DNA of 51,622 bases from Betaproteobacteria bacterium (GCA_010030205.1 RGQD01000002.1:1-51622), one strand, 5' to 3'. Numbered from the stretch's first letter, positions 35,240 through 44,645 are shown. A program made the numbers and translations. Notes: generated from the sequence alone by a model not told the origin.

Positions 35240-35296
35240 ATGTACTCCTCGAAACCTGAAAATGAATGGATTGAATGAAGCGATGAGTCGGCAGGT

Positions 35297-35527
35297 TCAG
35301 GTGGCCACGCCACTGCCCACCACCCACTTGACCAGCAGCACCAGCGCGCAGACAAACAAGCCCGCGCCAACGATCCCGGCAATGACCACATGGACCGGAT
35401 TGAGCTTGGCCATGTCCTGGGCGTAACCAGCGGAGCGTCGCACGCCGAAAAACGACCAAGCGACAGCCTTGAAGGTCTGCAGCAGAGGAAACTTGCGTTC
35501 GACAGCGTTCTCAGGCAAGCCACTCAT
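35297..35527 (-). CDS. Small membrane protein, DUF2970
   Basis: 76 residues. Seen: a soluble front with LLQTFKAVAWSFFGVRRS, the DUF2970 signature, and one helix, VVIAGIVGAGLFVCALVLLV. ATG 35527 overlaps the ctaG stop (ATGA), which settles the start. Lies between ctaG and coxC in most Burkholderiales; function unproven but tied to the oxidase by position. Confidence 0.88.
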   Translation of the reverse strand: MSGLPENAVERKFPLLQTFKAVAWSFFGVRRSAGYAQDMAKLNPVHVVIAGIVGAGLFVCALVLLVKWVVGSGVAT

Positions 35528-36123
35528 GATGACTTGCCCGGGGTCGCAGCGCCCTGACCCACCACCTTGCCCGCAACCTCGAAAAAGGTGTAGGACAAAG
35601 TGATGGTGGTGACGTCTTTGGGCAACTTGGCATCGACATAGAACACCACCGGCCACTGCTTGCTCTCGCCTGGCTTGAGCGTGTATTCGTTGAAACAAAA
35701 GCACTCGAGCTTGTTGAAGTGTGCACTGGCCTGCATCGGCGCATAGCTGGGGATGGCCTGCGCAGCCAGCGTGCGGTTTTGGATGTTGCGGAACTCGTAC
35801 ATCACGGTGGTCATCTCGCCGGGATGGACTTGCAAAGACCTCACGGCCGGCTTGAAGTCGAACACGCCTCGGGCATTGGCATCGAACTCGACCGTGATGC
35901 TGCGCGACAGGTCGACCTGTGTGCTCGCCTTGCGACTGCCCACACCGGAAGTCACCCGCTCGCTGATCGACAACACGTTGATGCCCAGCGCATCGCAGAT
36001 GCTGCGGTACATCGGCACCAAGGCATAGCCAAAGCCGAACATCGCCAGAGCGATCACGCCGAGCTTACCCATCATGCGACGGTTGTCGCGGTGCAGTCGA
36101 GCGAGCAGAGAAGACAGTGCCAT
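35524..36123 (-). CDS. ctaG: Cytochrome c oxidase assembly protein CtaG/Cox11
   Basis: 199 residues; a helix near 18-38 anchors a periplasmic beta domain that delivers copper to CuB. Seen: GYALVPMYRSICDALGIN with the first Cys, FEFRNIQNRTL-like core (VMYEFRNIQNRTLAAQA), and FNKLECFCFNEYTLKPGES with the copper-binding CFC pair. Length is standard. Overlaps DUF2970. Confidence 0.95.
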   Translation of the reverse strand: MALSSLLARLHRDNRRMMGKLGVIALAMFGFGYALVPMYRSICDALGINVLSISERVTSGVGSRKASTQVDLSRSITVEFDANARGVFDFKPAVRSLQVHPGEMTTVMYEFRNIQNRTLAAQAIPSYAPMQASAHFNKLECFCFNEYTLKPGESKQWPVVFYVDAKLPKDVTTITLSYTFFEVAGKVVGQGAATPGKSS

Positions 36124-36154
36124 GTCGGGTCAGCGAATGTGCAAAGCCGGTCGC

Positions 36155-36271
36155 TCAGCGACCGAGCAAAACCATCTTGGTCATGAAACCAAGAAAGAAC
36201 ACCAAGGCCACCGACGCCAGCACCAAACCCAGCCTGCGATTGGCCTTGCGCTGCGAATCAGAAACAGCCAT
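36155..36271 (-). CDS. Cytochrome oxidase small assembly protein (38 residues)
   Basis: A 38-residue gene between coxA and ctaG: starts MAVSDSQRKANRRLGLVLAS, one helix (about 14-30), ends FMTKMVLLGR. It resembles the tiny single-helix proteins annotated as cytochrome oxidase small assembly protein at this place in Burkholderiales. ATG 36269-36271, TGA 36155-36157; 14 bases after the coxA stop and 31 before ctaG. Confidence 0.82.
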   Translation of the reverse strand: MAVSDSQRKANRRLGLVLASVALVFFLGFMTKMVLLGR

Positions 36272-36285
36272 CACTTCGACCCGGC

Positions 36286-37938
36286 TCAAGCCAGCACCTT
36301 GGTCGCCGTGATGTCAAGCTTGGGTGGGGTCTCGAAGGAATGAAACGGCGCCGGAGACGGCAGTTCCCACTCCAGGCCCTCGGCGCTCTCCCACGGGCTC
36401 TGCGGCGCCTTGACCCCCTGCCCACGCATCATAGGAATCACCACGAAGACAAAGAAATAGACCTGCATCAGGCCAAATCCGAAAGCGCCGATCGAGGCGA
36501 GCATGTTGAAGTCGGCGAACTGCATCGGGTAATCGGCGTAGCGCCGCGGCATGCCAGCCAGACCCAGGAAGTGCATCGGGAAGAAGGTGACGTTGAAGGT
36601 GATCAACGAACCCCAGAAGTGGATCTTGCCTCGGCTCTCGGAGTACATCACGCCGGTCCACTTCGGGCCCCAGAAGTAGACACCGCCGAACAGGCCAAAC
36701 AGCGATCCTGCCACCAGCACGTAATGGAAGTGAGCCACCACGTAGTAGGTATCCTGCAACTGGATGTCGATAGGCGCCATCGCCAGGATCAGGCCGGTGA
36801 AACCACCGATCGTGAACACAAAGATGAAGCCCACGGCCCACAGCATAGGCGTCTCGAAAGTCATGGACCCGCGCCACATCGTCGCGATCCAGTTGAAGAT
36901 CTTCACGCCGGTGGGCACCGCAATCAGCATCGTCGCGTACATGAAGAACAACTGACCGGTCACCGGCATGCCAGTGGCATACATGTGATGGGCCCAGACG
37001 ATGAACGACAGGATCGCGATCGACGCAGTCGCGTAGACCATCGAGGTGTAGCCGAACAAGCGCTTGCGGGCAAAGGTCGGGATGATGGCGCTGACAATGC
37101 CGAAGGCCGGCAAGATCATGATGTAGACCTCGGGGTGGCCGAAAAACCAGAAGATGTGCTGGTACATCACCGGGTCACCGCCGCCGGCCGGGCTGAAGAA
37201 ACTGGTGCCGAAGTGGCGATCAGTCAGCGTCATCGTGATCGCGCCGGCCAACACAGGCATCACCGCGATCAGCAAGTAGGCGGTGATCAGCCAGGTCCAG
37301 CAGAACAGCGGCATTTTCATGAGCGTCATGCCAGGCGCGCGCATGTTGAGCAGCGTGACGATGATGTTGATCGAGCCCATGATCGACGACGCACCCATGA
37401 TGTGCATCGCAAAAATGCCGGCGTCCATCGATGGGCCCATCTGCAGCGTCAACGGCGCGTACAGCGTCCAGCCCGCAGCGGGGGCGCCGCCCGGCATAAA
37501 GAACGATCCGACCAGCATCAGCGCAGCCGGAATCAGCAGCCAGAAGCTGAAGTTGTTCATCCGCGCAAAAGCCATGTCGGCCGCGCCGATCTGCATCGGG
37601 ATCATCCAGTTCGCAAAGCCGACGAAAGCCGGCATGATGGCGCCGAACACCATGATCAGCCCGTGCATCGTGGTGAACTGGTTAAACAACTGCGGGTTGA
37701 AGAATTGCAGCCCGGGTTGGAAGAGTTCAGCGCGAATGCACATCGCCAGGATGCCACCGACCATCAGCATGGTGAACGAGAACAACAAGTACATCGTGCC
37801 GATGTCCTTGTGGTTCGTCGCAAAGACCCAGCGCCGCCAGCCCGGCAACGGGCCGTGGTCGTGGTGATCGTCATGGTGATCGTCGTGGGCGTGATCGTGG
37901 TCGTGAGACCCGTGGTGGTGGTCGAGGACGGCGCTCAT
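36286..37938 (-). CDS. coxA: Cytochrome c oxidase subunit I
   Basis: 550 residues with 12 helices; holds heme a and the heme a3-CuB centre. Seen: FATNHKDIGTMYLLF, TMHGLIMVFGAIMPAF (heme a His), FFGHPEVYIMILPAFGIVSA (the His-Tyr pair), AHHMYATGMP (CuB His pair) and VVAHFHYVLVAGS (heme ligands). Residues 7-28 form a His/Asp-rich lead (HHHGSHDHDHAHDD and on), absent from many homologues. Catalyses oxygen reduction with proton pumping. Confidence 0.97.
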   Translation of the reverse strand: MSAVLDHHHGSHDHDHAHDDHHDDHHDHGPLPGWRRWVFATNHKDIGTMYLLFSFTMLMVGGILAMCIRAELFQPGLQFFNPQLFNQFTTMHGLIMVFGAIMPAFVGFANWMIPMQIGAADMAFARMNNFSFWLLIPAALMLVGSFFMPGGAPAAGWTLYAPLTLQMGPSMDAGIFAMHIMGASSIMGSINIIVTLLNMRAPGMTLMKMPLFCWTWLITAYLLIAVMPVLAGAITMTLTDRHFGTSFFSPAGGGDPVMYQHIFWFFGHPEVYIMILPAFGIVSAIIPTFARKRLFGYTSMVYATASIAILSFIVWAHHMYATGMPVTGQLFFMYATMLIAVPTGVKIFNWIATMWRGSMTFETPMLWAVGFIFVFTIGGFTGLILAMAPIDIQLQDTYYVVAHFHYVLVAGSLFGLFGGVYFWGPKWTGVMYSESRGKIHFWGSLITFNVTFFPMHFLGLAGMPRRYADYPMQFADFNMLASIGAFGFGLMQVYFFVFVVIPMMRGQGVKAPQSPWESAEGLEWELPSPAPFHSFETPPKLDITATKVLA

Positions 37939-37987
37939 GGGCGTTGCCTTTCAGCGGACAGTTCTGGCGGTTCTTGGGAAAATCGGA

Positions 37988-39166
37988 TCAAGGCTTGCGC
38001 GCTGCGACAACGTCAGCGGGCTGCACGATCTGGCCGGTCTTGTTGGACCAATTGTTTTTGGTGTAGGTCACCACCGCCGCAATCTCGGTGTCGGACAGCG
38101 CCTTCCACGACGGCATCGCACCGTTGTTCTGTCCATTGAGCAACACCATCACCTGCTTGAATTTATCGACGTCATTGACCACCGCAGCGCCGTCAATCGG
38201 CTTGATCGGGCCGGCACCCTTGCCGTCAGGTCGGTGACAGATCGCGCAGTTGGCGTTGTAGACCTTCTCGCCGCGGGCAGCCAGCGCGTCCAACACCCAG
38301 ACCTTGGACGGATCATCGGCCTTGGCAGCGATCTCTTTTTTCTTGTCGTCCACCCACTTGGCATAGTTCTCGGCTGTCAGCACCTTGACATGGATCGGCA
38401 TGTAAGCGTGCTCCTTGCCACAAAGCTCGACACATTGTCCGTAGAAATCGCCGGTCTTCTCAGCGCGGAACCAAGCGTCGCGGACGAATCCGGGGATCGC
38501 ATCTTGCTTGACCGCAAACGCCGGCACCATCCAAGAGTGGATCACGTCGTTGGCGGTGGTGATGATGCGGATCTTCTTGTTGACCGGCACCACCAGCGGG
38601 TTGTCGACCTTGAGCAGGTAGTTGTCGCCCGAAGGGTGACCCGAATCAGACATGTTGCGATGCGCAACATCGATTGTCGAGACAAAGCCTATGCCTTCAC
38701 CTTCACCCTTGAGGTAGTCGTAGCCCCACTTCCATTGCATGCCAGTGGCCTTGATCGTGAGATCGGCGTTGCTGGTGTCCTTCATCGCGACCACCGTCTT
38801 GGTCGCGGCCATGCCCATCCCGACGACGATCACGAAAGGCACGATGGTCCAGGCGATCTCCACGCCAACACTCTCGTGGAAGTGGGCTGCTTTGTGGCCC
38901 ACCGATTTGCGATGCTTGATGATCGAATAGAACATCACGCCGAACACTGCGATGAAGATCACCAGGCAAACGATCAACATGTAATTGTGCAGGCTGTGGA
39001 TGTCGCTGGCGATCCGGGTCACCGCCGGGTGCAGGTCAAGCTGGTTTTTCGCCGGCCCTCCCGCCAGATCACCCGCAATCGCGGTCTGGGTTGCAAAGAC
39101 CGCACCGAGGCATGCTGCCCCCTGACAGGCCCGAGACATCAACGTGTTTGTTGTCTTCATCATCAT
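37988..39166 (-). CDS. coxB: Cytochrome c oxidase subunit II fused to cytochrome c
   Basis: 392 residues. Seen: a signal segment ending near QTAIAGD, two helices (about 55-78 and 100-120), the CuA site in DFYGQCVELCGKEHAYMPIH, and after a linker a C-terminal class I cytochrome c domain with CAICHRPDGKGAG (CXXCH) and the Met ligand in GAMPSWKALSD. This gives a caa3-like oxidase that carries its own c-heme. ATG 39166 overlaps the DUF2244 stop; two more ATG codons follow at once (MMMKTT), so the exact start is open. Confidence 0.95.
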   Translation of the reverse strand: MMMKTTNTLMSRACQGAACLGAVFATQTAIAGDLAGGPAKNQLDLHPAVTRIASDIHSLHNYMLIVCLVIFIAVFGVMFYSIIKHRKSVGHKAAHFHESVGVEIAWTIVPFVIVVGMGMAATKTVVAMKDTSNADLTIKATGMQWKWGYDYLKGEGEGIGFVSTIDVAHRNMSDSGHPSGDNYLLKVDNPLVVPVNKKIRIITTANDVIHSWMVPAFAVKQDAIPGFVRDAWFRAEKTGDFYGQCVELCGKEHAYMPIHVKVLTAENYAKWVDDKKKEIAAKADDPSKVWVLDALAARGEKVYNANCAICHRPDGKGAGPIKPIDGAAVVNDVDKFKQVMVLLNGQNNGAMPSWKALSDTEIAAVVTYTKNNWSNKTGQIVQPADVVAARKP

Positions 39167-39735
39167 GTTTTAAGTTCGTGATCCACAACCTGTTCACTGG
39201 CCGTGCGCGACAGACGCAAAGCCCGCCGCAACTCCTGCGCCAGCGCAACCCGCAACTCCGGACGAACATGCCGACCCACCCGCACGCTGCGCCCTTCACC
39301 CGACAACTCCACCAGCGACCCATCATCGGCCACCGGTTCCACCCGAACCCATTCGGCCCGGAACAGTGAACGCTCAACGCCCGGACCGAAACGTTGCTCG
39401 ACCGTCAGTTCCCGGCCGCACAGCGTGATCAGTTCGCGATCACCCGCATGGCGTGCGACGACCAACAAGGCCACGCCCAGCGCGACCAATTCAAGCAATG
39501 TGTAGACACCCACTGCCACCACACCCTGCCACCAAAAACCCGCCGCGACCAACAAAGACAGCCCGCACAGAAGCGCATAAGCCACCAGCAACTGCCGCGG
39601 TGTGATCGAGACATTGCGGCGCAGATCGAAGGACCAAGCCAAAGGCAGCAAATGCTCGCGGCCAAAACGCCAGCCAGCATCAAGCCTCGGCACTGAAGGC
39701 GCGGGCCAGGGGCTGGGGACGAAAGTGACGGACAT
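39163..39735 (-). CDS. DUF2244 membrane protein, first gene of the cox operon
   Basis: 190 residues. Seen: WSFDLRRNVSITPRQLLVAY leading into two helices (about 48-66 and 70-92), then a soluble end with ELTVEQRFGPGVERSLFRAE. DUF2244 genes precede coxB in many proteobacteria; role unproven. ATG 39735 (MSVTFVPSPW). The 177-bp gap 39736-39912 should hold the operon promoter; no hexamer pair stood out enough to call. Confidence 0.85.
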   Translation of the reverse strand: MSVTFVPSPWPAPSVPRLDAGWRFGREHLLPLAWSFDLRRNVSITPRQLLVAYALLCGLSLLVAAGFWWQGVVAVGVYTLLELVALGVALLVVARHAGDRELITLCGRELTVEQRFGPGVERSLFRAEWVRVEPVADDGSLVELSGEGRSVRVGRHVRPELRVALAQELRRALRLSRTASEQVVDHELKT

Positions 39736-39912
39736 GGTTGAAAGCAATATGTTGGGAGCTTCAAGTTCTAACTTCAGCCGTGCATGGCCAAGGCGCGAAT
39801 CATGACTTGGCGCAGTGCTCGAAAGGGCTCACAAACCCCTGATCCAAGCAGCGCGTTCTAAATCAACATTGGATTCTAGCCCAGTGGTAAACCCCTACCA
39901 GACTGCTGTGCT

Positions 39913-40812
39913 TCAGCGATGGCGTTTGGGCAGCGTCGAGCGCAATGAATCCAGTGAGACCGTCACTGGCGCGCCGCGCGCGGGGCGCGGCGCAGCTTTG
40001 TAAGCGTGGCCATAGACCAGCTCGAAACTCATGCCGATACGGCCTTGCGAATCAGCGCGACGCGCCAAGGCCTGCAACAGGCGCTCGCGCCAACGCTTGG
40101 TGCGCAAACCCGCCGGTCGACCTTGACCCAGATGCCCACCCAGACCACGCAACTCAGCCAGCAAGGCCTCGGGACTGCTCCAGGTCAGCCGCAGCATCTC
40201 CTGATCCATCACCGGGTCGGCAAAGCCGGCATGCACCATCAAATCGCCCAGATCGTGCATGTCGGCATAGGCCGGATGCGGTGCCGGCCAGTCCAGTTCT
40301 GCATAAACCGCGCGCAGTTCGCGCAAAGTATCGGGGCCGAAGGTCGAGAACATCACAAAACCGTCGACCGCCAGCGCCCGGTGCCACTGCGCCAGTGTCA
40401 GCGCCGGATCGGCGCTGGCGTGCAGGTTCAGGTTCGACCACAGCATTTGCGACTGACCGACTGGCACATCGGCCTCCAAACACACCGAAGCCTGAAGTCG
40501 CCGCCTGCCCCAGGCCCACCAGGGCGATTGCAGGGCCTGGCGGCTGCGTTCGGCCAGCGCTACCGTGGGTTCGACGATGCTGCGCCTGGCCTGCGGCCAG
40601 ACTGCCTGCACCGCCTGCGCGCTGGCGCCGGTGAAACCCCACCAGTCAAGCCAGGACTGCGGTGCTTGTTTGATCACCGGCAGGCGCTCGGCCATGCGGC
40701 GTGCCAGTTCCTGGTGCAGCCATGGCGGACCCTCGGCGCGGGCCAGTCGCCGCAGCACATGGGCCAGCGCTGCGGCGTCGACGGCAGGCGATCGGGAGGT
40801 GACATCAGACAT
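39913..40812 (-). CDS. BioC-like SAM-dependent methyltransferase, possibly degenerate
   Basis: 299 residues. The middle has the methyltransferase-11 type pattern around QMLWSNLNLHASADPALTLA and WHRALAVDGFVMFSTFGPDT, which are the family post-I and post-II strands, and HDLGDLMVHAGFADPVMDQE; such segments are characteristic of BioC and its beta-proteobacterial relatives. The glycine-rich SAM motif I expected near residues 55-65 is not clear. A role in biotin or a related methylation is a guess. Start ATG 40812 (MSDVTSRSP). Divergent from comF. Confidence 0.72.
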   Translation of the reverse strand: MSDVTSRSPAVDAAALAHVLRRLARAEGPPWLHQELARRMAERLPVIKQAPQSWLDWWGFTGASAQAVQAVWPQARRSIVEPTVALAERSRQALQSPWWAWGRRRLQASVCLEADVPVGQSQMLWSNLNLHASADPALTLAQWHRALAVDGFVMFSTFGPDTLRELRAVYAELDWPAPHPAYADMHDLGDLMVHAGFADPVMDQEMLRLTWSSPEALLAELRGLGGHLGQGRPAGLRTKRWRERLLQALARRADSQGRIGMSFELVYGHAYKAAPRPARGAPVTVSLDSLRSTLPKRHR

Positions 40813-40835
40813 TGGTTGAGCAGTATATTGACGCC

Positions 40836-41570
40836 ATGCGCTGGCCGATGTCCACCCCAACCCGGCAGCCCGCGCAACAAAGTTGGTTGAGCATGCCTAG
40901 ACCCTGCCTTTTGTGTGGCAGTTGGGACCGCCGCAGCCTGTGCCAACAATGCCTGGCGCGCTTCGGCAGCGCCCGAAACACCGTCTGCCCAAGCTGTGCG
41001 CTGCCCGGCGTCAGCGGCCTGATCTGCGGCACATGCCTGTGCGATCCACCGCCCTATTCACGCTGCATCGCCGCAGTCGTCTATGAGTTTCCCTGGGACC
41101 GGCTGCTGAGTCGCTTCAAGTTCAACGACCAACCCGAACTGGCCGGCTTGCTGGCCGACCTGATGGCCGAAGCTGTCGACAAGGCCGGCGCGGCCGCGGT
41201 CGACTGTGTGCTGCCGGTGCCGCTCAGCCCCGCGCGCCTGGCCGAGCGCGGCTACAACCAGGCCTGGGAGTTGGCGCGCCGGTTGGCCACAAATATGGGC
41301 TTGCCGGCACATGCGGGCGCGATGCTGAGGTTGCGCGACACGCCGCATCAAGTCGGACTCGGCCGTCGCGAGCGCGCACGCAACCTGCGCGATTCGATGT
41401 GGGTCGAAACCAGCGCAGCGGCTGGGCTGGTGGGACGCCGCGTGGCGCTGGTCGACGATGTGCTGACGACCGGCATGACCGCCGCCGCAGCCAGCCAGGC
41501 TTTGCTGCGCGCCGGCGTCGCCAGCGTACAACTGTGGGCGCTGGCGCGCACGCCAGCGCCGCAGCGCTGA
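40836..41570 (+). CDS. ComF-family phosphoribosyltransferase-like protein
   Basis: 244 residues. Seen: an N-terminal zinc-finger-like part, PRPCLLCGSWDRRSLCQQC and CPSCALPGVSGLICGTC, then the PRTase domain with VLPVPLSPARLAERGYNQAW, and the PRPP loop VALVDDVLTTGMTAAAA. ComF proteins take part in DNA uptake or PRPP-linked processes; the chemistry is unknown. The start is uncertain: ATG 40836, 40848 or 40893 are possible, and a TATATT at 40824 argues for the later ones. Confidence 0.85.
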   Translation: MRWPMSTPTRQPAQQSWLSMPRPCLLCGSWDRRSLCQQCLARFGSARNTVCPSCALPGVSGLICGTCLCDPPPYSRCIAAVVYEFPWDRLLSRFKFNDQPELAGLLADLMAEAVDKAGAAAVDCVLPVPLSPARLAERGYNQAWELARRLATNMGLPAHAGAMLRLRDTPHQVGLGRRERARNLRDSMWVETSAAAGLVGRRVALVDDVLTTGMTAAAASQALLRAGVASVQLWALARTPAPQR

Positions 41571-41604
41571 GACCGGCAGGCCAGCACGCGACAATCACCG
41601 AGCC

Positions 41605-42075
41605 ATGTTCCACATCGTGCTCGTCCACCCCGAAATACCGCCCAACACCGGCAACGTGATCCGGCTCGCCGCCAACACCGGCTGCGCGCTGCACCTGGTG
41701 GAGCCGCTGGGTTTTTCAATGGATGACAAGCTGCTGCGGCGCGCAGGGCTGGATTACCATGAATTCACCGCGGTGCAGCGCCATGTCGACTGGGCTGCGC
41801 TGCAAGCTGCGCAGCAGGCTGCGGGCGGGCAGCTCTGGGCCTTCAGCACCCGAGGCACCAAGATGCTGGGCGAAGTGGCCTGGCAGCCGGGCGACTGGCT
41901 GGTGTTCGGCTGCGAAACCTCGGGCCTGCCGGACATGGTGCGCGACAGCGTGGCGAGCGAGCGACGGGTACGGCTGCCGATGCGCCCAGGCCAGCGCAGT
42001 CTGAACCTGAGCAATTCGGTCGCGGTGGCGGTTTTCGAAGCCTGGCGCCAGCAAGGATACGCGGGCAGCGCTTGA
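41605..42075 (+). CDS. trmL: tRNA (cytidine(34)-2'-O)-methyltransferase TrmL
   Basis: 156 residues, SPOUT-class enzyme methylating the wobble nucleotide of leucine tRNAs. Seen: IVLVHPEIPPNTGNVIRLAA at the start, FSMDDKLLRRAGLDY, FGCETSGLPDMVRDS and the knot LSNSVAVAVFEAWRQ. Length is exactly that of the family. Follows comF by 34 bp; convergent with gpsA. Confidence 0.95.
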   Translation: MFHIVLVHPEIPPNTGNVIRLAANTGCALHLVEPLGFSMDDKLLRRAGLDYHEFTAVQRHVDWAALQAAQQAAGGQLWAFSTRGTKMLGEVAWQPGDWLVFGCETSGLPDMVRDSVASERRVRLPMRPGQRSLNLSNSVAVAVFEAWRQQGYAGSA

Positions 42076-42100
42076 CCGAAATCGGTCGAGTCTAGAGGCC

Positions 42101-43081
42101 TCAGACCTCGGTCCTGGCCTCGCGCGCCATCAGCTGGCGCAGCGCCTGCGCTGGCGCCAACTCGCCTTGCAACACCGCGACCACCGCATCGGTGATCGGC
42201 ATTTCAACCCCGCAGCCGCGGGCACGCGCCTGCAGCGTCGGGGCAGTGTGCACGCCCTCGGCCACATGGCCCAGCCGGGCCAGGATCTCGGGCAGGCTGG
42301 CGCCAGAGGCCAACGCCAGACCGACCTGGCGGTTGCGCGACAAATCGCCGGTGGCGGTGAGCACCAGGTCCCCCAGGCCCGACAAACCCATGAAGGTCGA
42401 TGCTTGCGCACCGAGCGCCAGGCCGAGCCGGGTCATTTCGGCCAGGCCGCGGGTGATCAACGCGGCCCGCGCGTTCAGGCCGAGTTGCAGCCCGTCGGCG
42501 ATGCCGGTGGCGATCGCCATCACGTTCTTCACTGCACCGCCGACCTCGACGCCCACCGGGTCGTCGGAGCTGTAGACGCGCAAGCTGTCACTGTGGAAAG
42601 CCTGCACTGCCAAGGTGCAGAGCGCGGCGTCAGCGCTGGCCACGACCAGGGCGGTGGGCTGGCCGCGCGCGACCTCGAGCGCGAAGCTCGGCCCGGACAG
42701 CACGCCACAGCGCAGGTCGGGCCGCAATTCGCGGGCGATCTCATGACCGAGCTTGCCGCTGCCCGCCTCGAAACCCTTGCACAGCCACAGCGCCTGGCCA
42801 CGCGCCGGCAACGCAACCAGACGCTCGCGCAAGCCTGACATCGGCGAGCCGATCACCGCCAAGCCGCGCTCGGCGAGGTCCCAGGCCTCGGCCGGGTCGG
42901 CCGTGATGCGCAGGGATTCAGGCAAGTTCACCTCGGGCAGGTAGCGCTGGTTGCGCCGTGCGGCGACCATCTCGGCGGCCTGTCCGGGGTCACGCGCCCA
43001 GAGCAACACCGCGTGCCGTGTCGACGCGGCCACCGCCAGCGCCGTGCCCCAGGCGCCAGCACCCAGCACCACGATAGGCAT
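42101..43081 (-). CDS. gpsA: Glycerol-3-phosphate dehydrogenase [NAD(P)+]
   Basis: 326 residues. Makes sn-glycerol-3-phosphate for phospholipids. Seen: [75 protein letters not shown] with the catalytic Lys, and [23 protein letters not shown] 43081 (MPIVVLG) is preferred; ATG 43090 would add three residues. Last gene of the rhodanese-grxC-secB-gpsA group, a known conserved order. Confidence 0.96.
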   Translation of the reverse strand: MPIVVLGAGAWGTALAVAASTRHAVLLWARDPGQAAEMVAARRNQRYLPEVNLPESLRITADPAEAWDLAERGLAVIGSPMSGLRERLVALPARGQALWLCKGFEAGSGKLGHEIARELRPDLRCGVLSGPSFALEVARGQPTALVVASADAALCTLAVQAFHSDSLRVYSSDDPVGVEVGGAVKNVMAIATGIADGLQLGLNARAALITRGLAEMTRLGLALGAQASTFMGLSGLGDLVLTATGDLSRNRQVGLALASGASLPEILARLGHVAEGVHTAPTLQARARGCGVEMPITDAVVAVLQGELAPAQALRQLMAREARTEV

Positions 43082-43102
43082 CGGGCACATGGCCGCAGGC
43101 CG

Positions 43103-43564
43103 TCAGTTCGCGCCGGGGATCACGCCACCGCTGGCGGCCTGTGCCTGCTGGGCCTCGAACATGGCCTGGAAATTCACTTCAGTCAGCATGATCGGCGGGA
43201 AGCCGGCTCGGGTGCAGACATCGGAGACGATAGCGCGCAAGTACGGGTAGATCATCTGCGGGCAGACGATGCTGAGGATGCCTTGCATCTGGTCCTCGGG
43301 CACGTGGCGGATTTCGAAGATGCCGGCCTGCTTGGCCTCGATCAGGAACAGCGTGCGATCGCCGATCTTGGTGGTCACAGTGGCAGTGACCGCCACCTCG
43401 AAAACCCCGTCGGCAACGCTTTCGGCGCCCATCGCCAAGCTGATGTCGACCTGAGGTTGCTGCTGCTCGAGCAGGATTTGCGGCGAGTTCGGTTGCTCGA
43501 GCGACAAATCCTTCAAGTACATGCGCTGGATCTGAAATACAGGGGTGAGGTCTTGTTCGGACAT
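43103..43564 (-). CDS. secB: Protein-export chaperone SecB
   Basis: 153 residues. Holds precursors unfolded for SecA. Seen: [20 protein letters not shown] near the start, [39 protein letters not shown] and [20 protein letters not shown] with [12 protein letters not shown]. Start ATG 43564 (MSEQDL). Middle of the conserved grxC-secB-gpsA order. Confidence 0.97.
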   Translation of the reverse strand: MSEQDLTPVFQIQRMYLKDLSLEQPNSPQILLEQQQPQVDISLAMGAESVADGVFEVAVTATVTTKIGDRTLFLIEAKQAGIFEIRHVPEDQMQGILSIVCPQMIYPYLRAIVSDVCTRAGFPPIMLTEVNFQAMFEAQQAQAASGGVIPGAN

Positions 43565-43693
43565 GGCTGCGGCGGCGATTATGGCGCAGCCCGAACGGGC
43601 GACGCCGCGCCAAATTGCCCAGCATCGCACCGTCTATGACCGATCGCTCAGGCCCGGCTCGAGTCGCCGAGAAGCGCGAGATGGGGCCAGACT

Positions 43694-43954
43694 TCAGCCC
43701 GCCTGCAGCAGCGGCGCGAGGCCCCCGGCGCGGTCCAGCGCGATCAACTCGTCGCAGCCGCCAACATGGGTGTCGCCGATGAAGATCTGCGGCACGGTGC
43801 GGCGCCCGGTCAACTCGATCATGTGGTCACGCTGATCGGGGTCGAGGTCGATGCGTACCTCGTCGATCTGCGTCACGCCGCGCTGCTTGAGCAAGGACTT
43901 GGCCCGGACGCAGTAGGGGCAGACCTGGGTCGTGTACATGCGGACAGCGTTCAT
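43694..43954 (-). CDS. grxC: Glutaredoxin 3
   Basis: 86 residues. Dithiol glutaredoxin. Seen: MYTTQVCPYCVRAKSLLKQ with the CPYC site, RRTVPQIFIGDTHVGGCDEL with the cis-Pro and GSH-binding GG-C-D. ATG 43954 is used; ATG 43939 (MYTTQ) is a shorter option. The 129-bp gap to secB (43565-43693) shows no gene. Confidence 0.95.
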   Translation of the reverse strand: MNAVRMYTTQVCPYCVRAKSLLKQRGVTQIDEVRIDLDPDQRDHMIELTGRRTVPQIFIGDTHVGGCDELIALDRAGGLAPLLQAG

Positions 43955-44072
43955 GGCGTCGGGGCAGCGGTGATTGACAAGTACAAATTGTTGCAGGGCT
44001 TGATGGCGCCGGCTTGGGGCGTCGATCATGTCCCTGCGCCGGCATCGGCATCCCGGCGCAACCCCGCGTCAG

Positions 44073-44483
44073 TCAGGCGGACTTCTTGTCCACCGGCAAG
44101 CCCGCCTCGCGCCAAGCGGTCATGCCGCCGGCCACGGCAATGGCTTTGTCGTATCCGGCTTTTTGAAGCAAAGCTGCGGCGCGCCTAGCACGTGCCCCCG
44201 AAGCACAGAGCAGCACCAGCGGCAGGGTCTTGTTCGACGGCAAGGCCTTGGCACTTTCGAGGCTACTGAACGGGATGTTGCGGGCCCCAACGGCGTGGCC
44301 TGCGTCGTACTCCGCAGGCTCGCAGACGTCGATCAGAACACCTTTCTCGCGGTTGATCAGCCGCACCGCCTCGGCCGTTCCCACCGCGCCGCCTGTGCTC
44401 TTTTGCAGCGCCTGCCACAGCAGCAGGCTGCCCGAGGCGGCGGCCATCAGGATAAGCATCCAGTTTTCGATGATGAACTTCAC
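44073..44483 (-). CDS. Membrane-anchored rhodanese-like protein (YibN type)
   Basis: 136 residues. Seen: one helix near the N-terminus (MLILMAAASGSLLLWQAL), then a rhodanese domain with GVLIDVCEPAEYDAGHAVGA and the active-site loop LVLLCASGARARRAA, whose Cys would take sulfur, and VAGGMTAWREAGLPV. GTG 44483 is chosen as start because the protein then begins VKFIIENWML, as YibN homologues do, with AGG upstream. Precedes grxC-secB-gpsA, the same order as in gamma-proteobacteria. Confidence 0.9.
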   Translation of the reverse strand: MKFIIENWMLILMAAASGSLLLWQALQKSTGGAVGTAEAVRLINREKGVLIDVCEPAEYDAGHAVGARNIPFSSLESAKALPSNKTLPLVLLCASGARARRAAALLQKAGYDKAIAVAGGMTAWREAGLPVDKKSA

Positions 44484-44645
44484 GGGGTAGGCCTGGCGCT
44501 TGAAAAAGAGGGCGATTATAGAATTCGCTCTTGGCCCGCCCGGCAATGACGGCGTGGTCTGACCGAATGACCGCCCACGAATGACCGCCCAGCCCCGGCG
44601 CCGCCACTTGGCGCCACCTCCTCACCCGAACCCCACCCGGCCACC

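Noticed and set aside
36340-38139. 599-codon plus-strand frame opposite coxA and the coxB end
   Set aside because: Very rich in His, Arg, Gln and Asp; exact mirror of conserved CoxA codons. A composition shadow.
42940-42950. GGTAGCGCTGG resembling the LacI-family operator
   Set aside because: It lies inside gpsA coding for conserved residues, matches only one half-site well, and is far from any promoter.
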